Source: Marasmius tenuissimus (taxonomy: Eukaryota > Basidiomycota > Agaricomycetes > Agaricales > Marasmiaceae). From it: a DNA stretch of 64,000 bases. Both the position numbers and the translations under genes were made by a program. Where the stretch lies: assembly GCA_029532415.1 (NCBI GenBank), contig JAQOTA010000015.1:62001-126000 (forward strand). Reading direction: 5' to 3'. Below the pieces are notes generated by a model. It did no database searches. It worked only from the letters and a program-made list of their open reading frames with translations, and was not told where the DNA came from. This document shows positions 31,216 through 43,089 of the stretch, one piece after another. Position 1 is the stretch's first letter. Every line of letters begins with the position of its first letter.

Positions 31216-33800
31216 AAGATATTCACTATTGATCTTTTCTTTGAATATCAATCTCTGATCCCGCATGTTGCCTCAGTTTGAAAGATCCAGCACCCATTTC
31301 GCCGCGCTGGCAACTTTAAGGGCCCAACTAGCTCAAAAATGGCTCTTTCCTCTGCAGATTGATGCTGATAGTACTTGTCTGAATGACTCGGCCTACCCAG
31401 AGCCGTTTCAGCAGCCTTTTCAAGGAGCTTCTTCCGGCCCAGTCCGATTGACAAAAGGGCAAACTCAGAGCTGTGCAACAAGGCAACAGGAGTCGAACAG
31501 AGGACGGTCAGAGCATCGATAATTGCCTTGACCAGTCAAAGTCTCGAGCTCCCCAGAAATCACTACGAGTTCACCCACACTGTCGCATGAGGCACACAGA
31601 ACGCGAGAGGAGCTCACGAGCATTGACTGCTACCCAATTTCATGTTCCACTCGCCTTCGTCGACCTCAGTTCTTTTGCTGGTGCTTCTGAGCCCCGATTC
31701 TCCAATCGTAAGTTTCCCTGTCATCAAGCTTCGAAACTTGCGCTCAAATCTTTCCCACTAGACAATGAAGGATCCACGAGCTAGCTCCAAGCCGAAGAGG
31801 AACGACAGCAAGGCTCACGCCTCTTTGTTGTCGTCAGATGCAGCAATGGACGTTCTGAGGTTGTGTCACAGATCCGAGCACTCTTGGTCAAGACATCAGA
31901 CCGCAGCCTACGGGGATGCATTGTTGGTATGTATCCGGAGACTAGATACTCATGATTGCTTAGGTTCTTCGGTCTGCGATCCTTTGGGACGTTCTTTTTG
32001 AGATTCGGAGGCCCATAAGGATTGCCCAGCTATGGAACCAGTGGGGCAACAGGTTCAGTCTTGCTGAGACAAATGACGACCACCGATCTATAATACTCCA
32101 TCACAATTCGTTCAAATTTCGCAGAGCAAGGAACACGCACCAACTTATTTTACCAAGAAGAACATACCGGGTTTGATTTGGTATGTGAATACTTTCAAAT
32201 CAACGAACAAGGTAACAATTTTGATGCATTCGCAGCATTGTTCTATGGAACGGTACACAGCCTACAGGCATCACATCATATCACTCGTGACGACAACGTT
32301 GTGGGAATGAGTGTTGGTTGTAGAATGGATTATTGCCGAGCCGAATGCGGTTTATTTCGGTAAAGAGTTTTCCCGACCGTTAGGTTCATTCATGGCAACT
32401 CAGTCAGCATTCATTCCACCGAGGCTTCAAAGAGCCCACCTTAACTGATTCGCTCGTGCCTTGCATAATTCCCTATTCAAGTACAATCTCCATCTTGTCG
32501 ATAGGTCGAGTTGATTTCGAGACGTTTATCAAGGTCAGCTTTGACCTGTTCACCTTATTTTGGCCTCAGTGACTTTCCCGGCCGTGGGATTCGTTAACAA
32601 CATGGACTCCCAGGTGAGTGCAGCATTCCCTGTCTATGGATTCTCTCTATGTCTGATTGAGTCACCTTCCTATCTCCAGTGGGAATCGTAGACCTGATGG
32701 GCTTCCAAGTTGTTGTGCCTTGGCCGACAACGGCCGCCTTGATCACTTGTTTCGGCACAAGGTCAGTTTCAATACTATCCCTCTCAACTTTGTCTTAATT
32801 AACGTTCACATTTGTTCTATACAGAAGGGTCATCTCAGCCGTGTCAGGGCGTAAGTAGTGCTGGTCATAGTAGAGGCAATCAGGGAAGACTCCAACTGCG
32901 GAGGACTCGATGTACAAAGTCTGCTTATCGTGACAAAACCGGCAATTAGGTCTAGTTAAATTTGCAGAGCTCTGAATATACCTGGAACAACTGTCTTCAT
33001 ATGCTTCCAGACCACCTTGCTTATTCCTAGTTTGTCGCATTTCACGCCTATAGGGATACACAAAGTCGTAATTCTCGACGGTGTCCTTTCCAACCACCCA
33101 GTGTTACAGAAGATATGTATAAAACACGAATGCTGGGCCCATGGGTCCGTGCGGCCCAAACAATAGATACAAACATCAGCTCGCTGGCAAGCACGATTGA
33201 CCTCCATGATGGGCGTTGAAATCATGGTCTCCCTGGTCTCTCAGCGACCTACTACTGAGGAAACATGTCTACAGCCTCGATCGCGAGTGGCGCCTCCAAT
33301 CTCCAAGTGCTCGCTTATAGGGCACTCTTTTAAGGCCGCAAGAAATCTCTTCCGATCAATACAACTAGAGGCGTTCATCTGAAAAGTGTCATTGAATATG
33401 GATAAGTCCAACGCGACCTGTGTCCCCGCGTCAGTGGGTCTCCTTGGTTTCACCATCACTATCAGGGTTCTCTCTCGCGTGAACCTTCTTCATGACCAGA
33501 GAAATGCCTATCATAGCTTAAGTCGTGGGCGACGACAGGAAAAGGTACGTGAATGCAGCTTATACTCTGATAAATGAACCCTACAGTCTTATTGTTCATC
33601 CTGAGGACCCAAATCGACCTGATCGTCCGCAAATCATGGCTTTTGTGCCCTCGCTACTCCCCTTTTGAACAATAAGTTATAGCTAGCCCGGGTAAGTTTT
33701 GAACATTGGGATCTACTGCAATCTTTGGGGGAATTTCCTTCCAGTCTGACGGCAGTGATAACTTCCCCATTGAGCACGATTGTTGTCGATGGTCAGGCCG
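31216..33800. repeat. Block paired with 21,571-24,400 and partly with 45,900-46,700
   Basis: It starts at the intact counterpart of the Copia target site (31,216-31,221). A plus-strand frame at 31,765-31,930 (MKDPRASSKPKRNDSK, SEHSWSRHQTAAYGDALL) ends at a GTATGTA donor and may be the first exon of an unknown gene. The end of the block (33,380-33,590: 'tgggtctccttggtttc', 'aatgaaccctacagtc') matches 46,270-46,430. Nothing else is recognised. Confidence 0.5.
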
Positions 33801-34595
33801 GCTATGTGAGCAAAACTAGTTGGGCATTTAAGGAGATCCAGTTTCTAGGGCTCAGGTTGAGCCTATAGTTGCAGATTGTATTCTGGATTAAGAGGTGGGA
33901 AAGCAAACGGATCAAATGCTCATGCTGGACTCACTTAGCTCGTCTCGCTCAAAAATGACAGCAGCTCCCTATGCTCCTTGGTATCTAGATGACGCCAATC
34001 ACCTTTCTTAATGTTTGCAACGAGCCATAGTGACAGTGAGCGTTATTCTTCTCCCAAAGTTGCCATAAAATATCGGGAAAGGAACTGAAGTTGGACAGAT
34101 GTAAGGTGAGAACGATAGGATCGACTTACCGGAGAGATATCATCCTCGTCATGGTATCTGCGCCAGATCTCAAGGACATTTTGAAGGCAAGGGCTTGACG
34201 GCGTCTATGGTACTTGGAGCAAACCGTCAAGAATGTCAAGTTACGATGGAGCTTCATTGCCGAGTTCCCTGCGAATGAGTGTGTAGTATAACAGTGACTG
34301 GGGCAACCCAGAGCTCGATGTAAACGCGAAAATAGTGATAGTTGAGCCTCTCACGAAGATTCAGTATGTGTTTAATCGAAGGGATAGTCGGCCTAGGTTG
34401 CGAGTCTCAAACAAGAATTACCGAGTCCAGAGGGAACAAGAACTCAGGGACCCGGAGTTTCGACCAAACCTGATGCTTGAGCGACACAGTTTTTGTCACG
34501 ATGGGCACCAATCCAGGAGTCAAATGTCGGATGCTAAACGCAGACAGTGACAAGATTCTCGGTGTAAATCAGCCTACTAGTATATGAATGTTTCT
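33801..34595. repeat. Upstream repeat block U1, unit 4
   Basis: Matches 60-1,500 and 46,790-47,760 ('gcttcattgccgag', 'gatagttgagcctctcac'), with internal deletions relative to them. It lacks the 492-bp TIR element of unit 1. No ORF is credible. Confidence 0.6.
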
Positions 34596-35201
34596 TCATC
34601 GACAAGAGGTCATGGATCGGAGGGAGGAACACTGGTCATCGAGGTTCCGTTGAAGTTTATAAAGTCTGATAGGTGACAAATCTTGGACCCGTAGGTGTAT
34701 TGAAAGTAGAAGCATGAGAAAACAGTTGTCGGTAACTACATTTCTGAGACGAAACCGAGGCAAATGTACCAGTAAGCCTATCACAAGGATTCGTATGCCC
34801 AAAAGTGACGTGTGAGCCACACGTACCGTTGAAATCGTTGGTAACGGCAGATCTGAGGGCTTCCAGGGCTTTTTCTCTGCTGAAAATCAAAACAGTCAGT
34901 CTGGGACATGAAACCGCCAACTACCGAGAGCAAGGCTCAACCCCGCGAATGGCCCGGGGATAATACAAACTACGCACCACTCGAATCAAAACCCAGAAGC
35001 TGACTTAATACCTTGGAGTAGACAGCGGTGGATACCACAAAAAAGTATCCCGGTTCCCGGTGGTGGTGGTTCAAGTGCAGGTTGAGGCATGGGTGCTTTT
35101 CGCAAAATTCTGTTTTGGTTCTGGCCCAATTCCCGATTCGTGCCACTTGTTTCACGACACTCACCACCCCGAGGCTTGACATGATATGACTCGCTCAGCA
35201 T
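34596..35201 (-). pseudogene. Gene D copy 4, degenerate
   Basis: The start at 35,201 reads MLSESYHVKPRGGECRETS. This copy keeps a sense codon (REPGYFFVVS) where copies 1 and 5 have TAG, but that frame and the MLSES frame are out of register by an indel. The second exon reads EKALEALRSAVTNDFNG. The third reads FVTYQTL then a stop, where copy 3 keeps tryptophan. Divergent from G copy 4. Function unknown. Confidence 0.4.
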
Positions 35202-35258
35202 CCTCTGGTATCTTTCGAACCTCGTTCTCGCAGATTCACCAGGCGACCATCTGGATGT

Positions 35259-38068
35259 CCACTCTGATTATCATGGAAGAAGACTATAAATGGGTTCGGA
35301 CCGATGAGATAGAGCTTGAATAGATTCAGGCGTTTATCGCAGCGGTGAGTGGCTTTATTGGGACCCAAACTGTATCTCTTATGGGATTGGGATCACATCG
35401 ATAAGAACAGCATTTGGCCGGGCTCTGGAGCGCCAAGTGGGCGTGTACGGTGAAGGTCTGTAAGAGGGATTGCTGTCAAACAAGACTGCGTGGACATCGT
35501 ATGATCTGAACACAGCATGGATATAGGCTGCCCTTGGGCTGTTTCTTGCCTTGTTGTTCTACCACCATCTTCTACCATCTTCCCCCCTCTAGCATACCCA
35601 CCCACTCACAAGTCCGATGATATCTTTCTTTCAAAAGGCGAAGAAGGCCACAGTTACAAGCGGGAGTGGGAGCTTCAGCCACGTTCAAGGAGATCAGATC
35701 AACTATATGACAACAATTGTTCAAGCGGAGAAAAAGGAACGTACTGAGTTGGACGAGGTAAGTGGCTCGAGCTATCTCTAGAAATTCATGTCTGATTAGT
35801 TGCTAGTATTTCTACATGAAGCAGGGTGCTATCTCCAGGCGGAGAAATATCCACATAGGCCGGTACCTGCGGGACAACGAAGCTCGATGCCAATGTCGAT
35901 TTTGTGAAGAGGGTCGAGTTTGAACTGATAGGCTCATCTATATGGCAGAACTTGTGGACATCCCGGGCAGAATCTTTACATTGGTAGAATACACGGGCCC
36001 AGACGAAAAAGAGGTACACCGGAAATTGACTTGCTATTTGTTTGATGAGGGCTAAAGCTTGCTCCAGGCGTTCGGAAAGGACCTTGCTATGTTCATGAGC
36101 GAACTGTGCGTATTAGCTCTTCTCTCCCATTGAGTGGATGCTCAAGTCGCTCTAGAACCTCAAATGTACCTCAAATGTACGGTTACAACTTGTCAGCAAG
36201 CCCATCGGTATTATTACACAATGGTACGGACCTATTACACATGATAGGTCTATTTCCACTGATTTTCTCTGCAGAGCTGGTGCCGGCTGCGCAGGTGAAT
36301 GCAGGGATTCTCGGAAATGTGTATCTCAATAGTCTGCTTGTAAGTAGTCAGTATAATATCCGGATACAGTTGAATGAAATGATTACAGAGGCAATTGGGT
36401 TGCGAGATAGAAGAATTGTGGTTGGATCCAGGGAGGGGAGTGTTTTGCCATGGTCCATCGGGGTCAGACCTTTTGGAATTTTGGCAATGCGGAGCTGCCC
36501 TTGACCGCAGAGCTCGTCCAAGAAGACGTTCTGTTGCGCTTTTTGGCGAGCCTCAAATCGAAAGCAATCAATGACATTGTCATCTGTGGAGTCGTTTGAA
36601 TTTCTTCGGGTGCCTGGGTTAGCATGCCTGAAGGAGTACTTCGGCCAACGGTCGTTTCAATGTCGACAAACACCCCCATTGCCGTCGCAAACAATGCCTG
36701 GAGGAGCTACAAGGATACTCTTTTGGGTCAAAAAGTCTTGATAAATGGGATGACAAGGTGGGCTCAAAAAAACATCCACTTCTTTCATCTAACATCTTGA
36801 GTAGATTCACACTTGCTGGTGGAGGCCGTGTTTTGTTGGGGTGGAATTGGGATGCAAAGTGGGCGTGGATGGTGCAGGCCTGGAGTGTTTTCAGTGCTCG
36901 TGGAATTTCTTTGGACGAGGATCTACGTGTTTACAGTGCGTCATTGTTTTCCACTCCCCTTCCACCTACTAACATCTCTCAGAGCTTAGCTACCCTCGAG
37001 CCTCGTTGGAAGGCGACCTTTCATACTCTAAAGCCCATCAACGATCCCAACAACCAATCTACCTCTTTGTCCGACCACCTCCTCTTGACCTTGACTATGG
37101 AGACACCTCTTCCATTCATTTCTGGTCTTTCGATGAAGACGGCCACTCTTCGCTCTCGGACACCCTCTGCCACAACTTTGGCCTTCCAACAGAGCTCTAC
37201 TTCCTTCAACACTTCTACTCATGCTCTTGGTCCAATGAAGCTTACCGCTGCCTACGCCAATATCAACTCCTTCAAGGGTTTGACCCGTCCACCACCGACT
37301 TCGCTCAATTTCTTGGATTTGACGAAAACATCTACCTACCTCTGAGCGACTCAGATCAGTTTGCACAGGTCAACCAAGGCTCGTTTTACCTATTCCTTCC
37401 CTTTGCCATCGTCTAAACTTCCCTGATTTCATTGGCAGAGCCTTCCCTCGACGTTGGAGCCTCGCCCTCGATAGCAAACATCTCGGCACGTGAAGATCCC
37501 ATTACATCTCACCCAACTCAAAATCCCTCACACTTCACAACCTCTGGCACTCGCCAACCCAGTTTCTGGTCCCCCATATTCTTGCCTCCCCCGTCTAAAG
37601 TTTTGGGGAACCCCAATACCACCCCGCAAACTCTTGACCCGGACATTGCAGACGTTGACTAAGCTTCTGTTCGAAGGTAATGTCAGAATTCACTTCGCAA
37701 AACTGCCATTGTCACAGCTCATGCTTGTCTTAGTCTATAGTCGTGTTTACATGGAATTGGACCGGGTTCATTTTCGAGCTGTCACTTATTTCAACCGCTG
37801 CAAGAGATGTCCTGGTTACGAGTGTTGTGATATAGGTAGATTTTAGGTATATAATTTATAATCTTTCTTCCAAATTTACGAGGTGCAACACGACCTCTAA
37901 GAGTGTGTACTACCGACAGCCGCGCCCTGTGCTGTGCATCATGTACGATAGCCTGACATCCTTGTTCTATGAAGTAGATCAATCAGCTTTCAGCTGAAGT
38001 AATTGATAACCATGAACGACTCGCCTCTTTCGTTATCCCACATCCATGTAGATCATGCTTGATTGAGA
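35259..38068. repeat. Near-identical 2,810-bp tract, partner of 2,178-4,987
   Basis: Constant offset of 33,081 to the unit 1 tract with about three visible substitutions. Outside the tract the two units still align but are clearly more diverged. Confidence 0.9.
35617..37662 (+). pseudogene. Gene G copy 4, pseudogene nearly identical to copy 1
   Basis: It carries the same exons and the same lesions as copy 1 at the constant offset: TGA at 35,921-35,923, the exon 3 frame shift near 36,130, the exon 4 shortfall near 36,480 and TGA at 36,598-36,600. The final exon ends DPDIADVD-stop at 37,662. Because inactivating changes are shared, homogenisation or duplication came after the gene had died. 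Confidence 0.88.
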
Positions 38069-38860
38069 ACCGTGACGAGATAAGAGTGTTTTGCCAGAGT
38101 CAGTCGGTGACCAAGATGTTGCTGCGACTGCATTCACAACATCTGGGGGTCGTACAGGCGCGTTCGTCATAGCTGGCAGAGAAAGCAGCTTGGTGAAACA
38201 CGGAACCTGCACGAATGGAATCCAGTCTAACAGCCAAAACGAGCCCAGTCAGCGAGGCCATGCCATCCCGATGACAATGATGTAAAGACACCTTTTTTAC
38301 TCGTTGCGCGAGTCCATCGCTCCCATAGTATCTTCCCCTGGATAGCAAGCATCTCGTAGCTCCAGTCGAGGACACGAGAGTACGGACACGTCTATAGAGC
38401 GTGTTGTTAATGGCAAGACTCAACGACAATGATAGTAAAGTAGACGTACCCTTCATCCCAATACTGCCATTCCTATCCTTCTCTCTCATTCAGCAAGCTT
38501 TAGTCGAGCTCCAGCTTCTCAACACAGGGAAACTTCCATTTTGAGCAGGTATAATGATTTTGAGTGTCAGAGACCCATACGTATAGTTGCTGAAAAACCC
38601 TTTTACCTGACCCAGCACCTTCTATAGTCTCCGTTCCAATGGGTTGGAAACATTAAATCAGAGGGCTGTTTGGTAGTGATGAAAACGAGGTTGATGTGCA
38701 ACAAGCAACAGAGAAACAACCAAAAAAATGGTTTTGGATCCTATGGGTACGGCCGCGGTTGAGAGAAATTCTTTCATGATACGACAACAATGTACCTTCC
38801 AAGCTTCCTTCGTCCGCGTAAGTCCCAGTCCACCCATCCCTTGTATCCATCCATTATCTT
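38033..38860 (-). pseudogene. Gene Y copy 4
   Basis: The C-terminal exon reads DVVNAVAATSWSPTDSGKT then LLSRHGSQSS, with a 3-base deletion relative to copy 1 that keeps the frame. The next exon reads YGSDGLAQRVKK without the stop seen in copy 1, joined upstream through RVRTLVSSTGATRC. The exon before reads KIIIPAQNGSF and DRNGSIGMKG. A farther exon ends TYADEGSLEG before a GTAC donor. Stops remain between KAC and MREKD and after SPLI. This is the copy with the longest open stretches of the family. Confidence 0.42.
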
Positions 38861-38927
38861 AATTGCTTCAATAAAAGCCTTCAGGCATATGAATAGGCTA
38901 TAGATGATGAAAAGAGTTGTCAAAAAC

Positions 38928-39978
38928 GGGGCACGAGAAAGTAAAGGCAGGGGTAAAGGCAGCTACCTTTGCCTGCCTCCACCCGACCTTTACCCTGCCT
39001 TTAGTGTACAGCCACGGATGAATGTTCTTCCAATTGTCGGAGATCTGCCAAGCATGTGGTACAACCGGGACGGCTGGTACGCTGTTATATGATAGGATGT
39101 CTATGTAAAAATCAACTGATGTAAGTTCAAGGAAGTAAAGTAGGTGCTACACCTCCAACTGGACTGTTGACAATCAGAGGGATGGCCCCAAATATACCTC
39201 TACACTATGAATTGATGTTTTGAGACAGTATAGGCCATACTATTGAATGTATAGGTCAGGTAGACCAGTACAAAACCCTCTAAGATTGGGTATCAAAATA
39301 CCCGTGCAATGTCCATGCCAAGTTTCAGTGTGCATGAATGATATGCTACCTCGACCTCTGCCCAGTGCCCAGCGACCCAACCGGCCACTACTTGACGATT
39401 GGTTGACCTTTGATTACACAAAACTGACCTTTGGGCAGCCTTTAACTGGCCTTTACCCTGCCTTTACCCAGCCTGCAACCTACCTTCACCCGGCCTGCAC
39501 TTTGCCAATCTGACCTTTACCCGGCCTTCAGTCACAGCCACCCTGCCTTTTACTTTGCAAATCCGACCTTTATCCGGCCTTTACTATGCCGCTACCCTGC
39601 CTTTACTTTTCTGTATCCGACCTTCACCCCGCCTTCGACTGGCCTTTGACTGAAGAGGACCCACCTTTACCTTGCCAGTAAATGGCCTCAATGATGTGTA
39701 GGTGCTGATATCACCGCCTAATTTGATGTATTGACTTCAGCTGTTGTGGATACAACACACTTGAGCGTGTTCTATAGCAGTCAGATACCGACTGTAACGG
39801 CAAAATATGCGAGATTATAGGTAAATCAAGTTATAACAGTATCACTGAGCTCAATAGAGCTTACGAGACATTGTATTAATGTGTACATGACTAACGGAAA
39901 CTATTCGCGGGACCTTAACCTGCCTTGAGTCTGCCTTTAGCCTGCCTTTACCACCCTGCCTTTGATTTATCATGGCCC
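38928..39978. mobile_element. 1,051-bp miniature element with ctgcctttacc motif arrays
   Basis: Direct repeats GTCAAAAAC flank it at 38,919-38,927 and 39,979-39,987, so the TSD is 8-9 bp. The ends are imperfect inverted repeats (GGGGCACGAGAAAGTAAAGG and the reverse complement GGGCCATGATAAATCAAAGG). Both arms are arrays of aaaggcaggg / ccctgcctttacc and ccgaccttta variants; the right arm runs from about 39,410 to 39,970. No transposase. Other units lack it at the same position. The superfamily is unsure; hAT or KDZ-like would suit the TSD length. Confidence 0.82.
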
Positions 39979-39987
39979 GTCAAAAAC

Positions 39988-41150
39988 GGCAGAGTTTCGC
40001 CCGAACGAAGTGCATACCTAGCTCCTAGAGCATCTCTTCCGCTCCTGCGAACCTTGCCAGCTTTGAGGTGTCATGAATGGTGCTAGGATCCGAACAAAAA
40101 CGAGTGAGAGATGGAGTGAGAGATGGTCATGGCGGTCGTGGACAGAGTTTGGATGTGCGGCCCGGTGCTCACTGTGATCTTGGACCCGACCCTCATGATC
40201 TCCCCACGGTTCTTTATTTTCGTGAGTCGGATACCAAGACTGCCTCTCTCTATTTGAACCTCATATCTCAATTCTAGAACCATGAGTTGCAAGAAGTCGG
40301 AAATTCAGCAACCATTTCAACCGTAGCCTCAAGATTGAGATATTGTCCTTTCTGGTGGGTCGACATTGAAATGGCCATTCCAGCAGCGTAATTTGCACGG
40401 CTAGGTGGAAATAGGAGGGAACTCAGAGCTGTGTCGAGGAATGTGAGCCGTGAAAACGGAGGTTGGGTTGGATTTGACGAAGAAACTTTGGACAGTTCCG
40501 TTTGGTGGACTCGAGGCCCACAGAAACTGCTGTGAAATCATCCATAATACTGCCATTCCAATCTTGGAACTGAGAATTACTCGCGGCGGCGTATAATCCT
40601 TCTCACTCCCAGCAATTTTCGTGAGTTTTAAGATATATCATCTGCTCTCCTTCGGCTCACCTGGATCCTAAGTGTGCACTCTCTAGGCAGAAGACTTCGA
40701 GTGAATGGTTCTCTTTTCAAGTTCCTGCACCCCTCTACTCGCCTTTCCTGCTCCAACCTGACGTTACAAGTGGAAAACTCACCGTCCAAGTGGGCTTGTA
40801 GCCACGATGCGGCCAGAGACACCGCGCATGCCTACCACGTTCCCAAGTCCCAGCTCCCCGGGAGTGCGTTGTCGGCTTATATTTGCTGTCTGAACATCCG
40901 TGACTCACCACTTCAGTTTGATCTTCCCATGTTTAGGACGGCCTTTCGCCATACCCATTTTCGGGTTTTCTGTGGCTCGTAACCCACGGAAATTGGAGGC
41001 AACAGACCCAATGCCATGAAGGGGGCTGGGCGTAAACTGACCTGGTGCCTTCAATAGGTTCTGCTTCTGAACGCATTATATAAGAGCGCACGGCGCATAT
41101 GAGGTGAGTTAACTCCAAAGTCACAGGCGAGTAGATAACTGACGCATTTG
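39988..41150. repeat. Conserved block beyond gene Y, unit 4, and its extension
   Basis: Matches 54,480-55,640 closely in order ('cgcatacctag', 'catggcggtcgtggacagag', 'gaacccatgagttgcaag', 'cctctactcgcctttcc', 'gagcgcacggc'). The first part also matches unit 1 to 6,500. Short plus-strand frames such as LFKFLHPSTRLSCSNLTLQV recur in unit 5 but are interrupted there. No gene can be named. Confidence 0.6.
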
Positions 41151-41181
41151 CAGCTCTGTATCGTGGGTCGATATACGACCT

Positions 41182-41625
41182 GTGCTTTGCCTACGCGATA
41201 CAGAAGTACTCACAATGATGTTTCTCCGGCCCTCATTTCAGAGTCGAGTTGCGGCTGGGGTTGTTATACGTGCAAATGGCAGTTTCCGAGGATGTGCGGT
41301 CAGTGTATATTCGTCTCACCACACGCTCACCCTTGTCGTCTCATCAAAATTCAGTACACGTTATCTTAGTCGTATAAACTGCCTCGCAAATTCACAGACG
41401 TCCGTCACATCTTACGCCCACAAGGACCCATACAACCGCAATCATCGTGGTCGTCTCTGCTTCCTGCATCCTGGTCCGTATTCGGGCTCTCGATTTCACG
41501 GCTGCCTAAAGTTGTACATTCACGGGAGATTACTAGTGAGCACAAACGACTGTCATAAATGTGAGACGAGAACCGCGGGTTATTGTACCAGGCTATCGTA
41601 TATAGTTTCTCTACTGCAGTGCTAG
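41182..41625 (+). CDS. Unrecognised 147-codon frame, member of a three-copy block
   Basis: One open frame reads SRVAAGVVIRANGSFRGCAVS, then GRLCFLHPGPYSGSR and LLVSTNDCHKCETRTAGYCT. Related, shifted sequence occurs at 55,740-57,040 (IIRPTRSFRGSAVS; HCETRATGYCT) and at 62,090-62,290 (NRDFRGCVYT). A donor-like CTAGTGAGC near 41,530 suggests that part is intronic in the ancestral gene, so the frame may not be a real single exon. No domain is recognised. Confidence 0.25.
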   Translation: MLCLRDTEVLTMMFLRPSFQSRVAAGVVIRANGSFRGCAVSVYSSHHTLTLVVSSKFSTRYLSRINCLANSQTSVTSYAHKDPYNRNHRGRLCFLHPGPYSGSRFHGCLKLYIHGRLLVSTNDCHKCETRTAGYCTRLSYIVSLLQC

Positions 41626-41649
41626 ACAGAGTCTTTCAAAGTTCCACAA

Positions 41650-43050
41650 TGCTTTACCCCCCTCGTGTCATTTCAGAACCGAAGATGCAATCTCTTACCC
41701 ACCGACAACCAGACATTTGGGCCTCCGTGCGCTCGAGAGCATCGGCTATGGATATTCTCATATACGGACCCGACAGAAAGGTCGTAAACACCACCTATTT
41801 CGCCCAGTCCGGCTCGTCACTGGCCCTACAAGCAACATAATTATCCTGATTCTACTTCATGAGTTTACCGCTCACTCGAATCCCCTCTATCCATAGCTTC
41901 AATGGATATTCAAGTATACTTACCCCACAGGAACAGAACTGTCGAAATGAGAATTATGAGGCCCTCTGTCCAAAGACTGAGCCCAACCAAATTTTGTCGC
42001 CGCTAGCCGATTTACAACTTTCAGCAGTTCCATAGCATGTGTAGGAGCTAAAAAATGGTCAGTGAAAGAATTTTGGTACGGTTCAACCCGAGAGCCCGAG
42101 GTCAGGGTTGTTGGGGATGATATCTGTAAGGTAAGTTGAGATGAGAGGTTAAAAAGAATACCGATCGCGCCATAAAACTCACTCACACAGTCTCCTCTTC
42201 CACCCGAATTACCAAAGGGCCTGGCAAGGCTTGATTCGTAAGTGTGATAACGGAGTCTGTATTCCCTTGCCCAGCGCTTTGGCCATTGTCAGACTGGGTT
42301 CATGGGGATAACAGAGATAGACAACAAACGTAAGCTGGATAATTAGGTCCCGAGGTCCGAGTTCTATTTGCTGGACAAAGAGATAAAATCCCCGAGCATT
42401 GAGGTTCATCCAACAGCATTAGGCGTATCAAAACGCGACTGGGAGAAATTAGCATACATATTTTGGAAAGACGTACCGCTGGTCCCTAAGATCACTCGGT
42501 CAAGTTCCCAAATGTATTCATAGGCTGATTCTTCTACTCTTCCATAATCGTCAATGCCGGTCGTGATGACTCCACGACCACGTATCTCACTGAGCTATCG
42601 GGCGTGTACAAGGTAGCGCCAAGGGCTTTTTGTAAACCGACGGCTACGTCGAATGCCTCGTTATAGCTCGTAGCAGCAGTCATCACTGGTAGAACTGATC
42701 AGCAGTCAGCATCAACCAGAGGATTGGTATTGACAATAATCAGCACCTTACTGGTCCAGAACATCCCGTCCCAAGCGAGTGCGAAAGCGATAGGATGATG
42801 TAAAAAAGCCCTGACCGACGAGACGTAGGCCTGATGGTGAAGAGAGCGAGTCGTAAGGTGTGGGAACCTTGAGAATTCAAAGTAGTATACGAACGTACCT
42901 CGTCAACCCACTGGGCCTTACATACATACCTCAAATGGTAATCGTTCATAGGGTTGCCAGCATCTCCCAGGACCTTTTACATTTTCGAATAGTACCGAAA
43001 CAACCACTGAACCGCGACGAGGAACACTTGAACGCTCGTGTTATTTGAGA
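41650..43050 (-). other. Possible minus-strand exons, product unrecognised
   Basis: The frame 41,920-42,186 (MELLKVVNRLAATKFGWAQ; SRVEPYQNSFTDHFLAP) looks protein-like and is preceded by intron-like sequence with donor GTGAGT near 42,180. Upstream, 42,190-42,300 reads either DSVITLTNQALPGPLVI or YRLRYHTYESSLARPFGN. GTACGT donors on the minus strand appear near 42,475 and 42,897. A degenerate multi-exon gene is likely, but the exons cannot be joined with confidence. Confidence 0.3.
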
Positions 43051-43089
43051 GCCTACGCACATTGTGCTACAGTACCCAAATGAACGTAC

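Noticed and set aside
38928..39978. Repeated ctgcctttacc words considered as a CRISPR-like array
   Set aside because: Spacing is irregular, units are variable, both orientations occur, and the array is bounded by inverted ends and direct repeats in a eukaryotic context.
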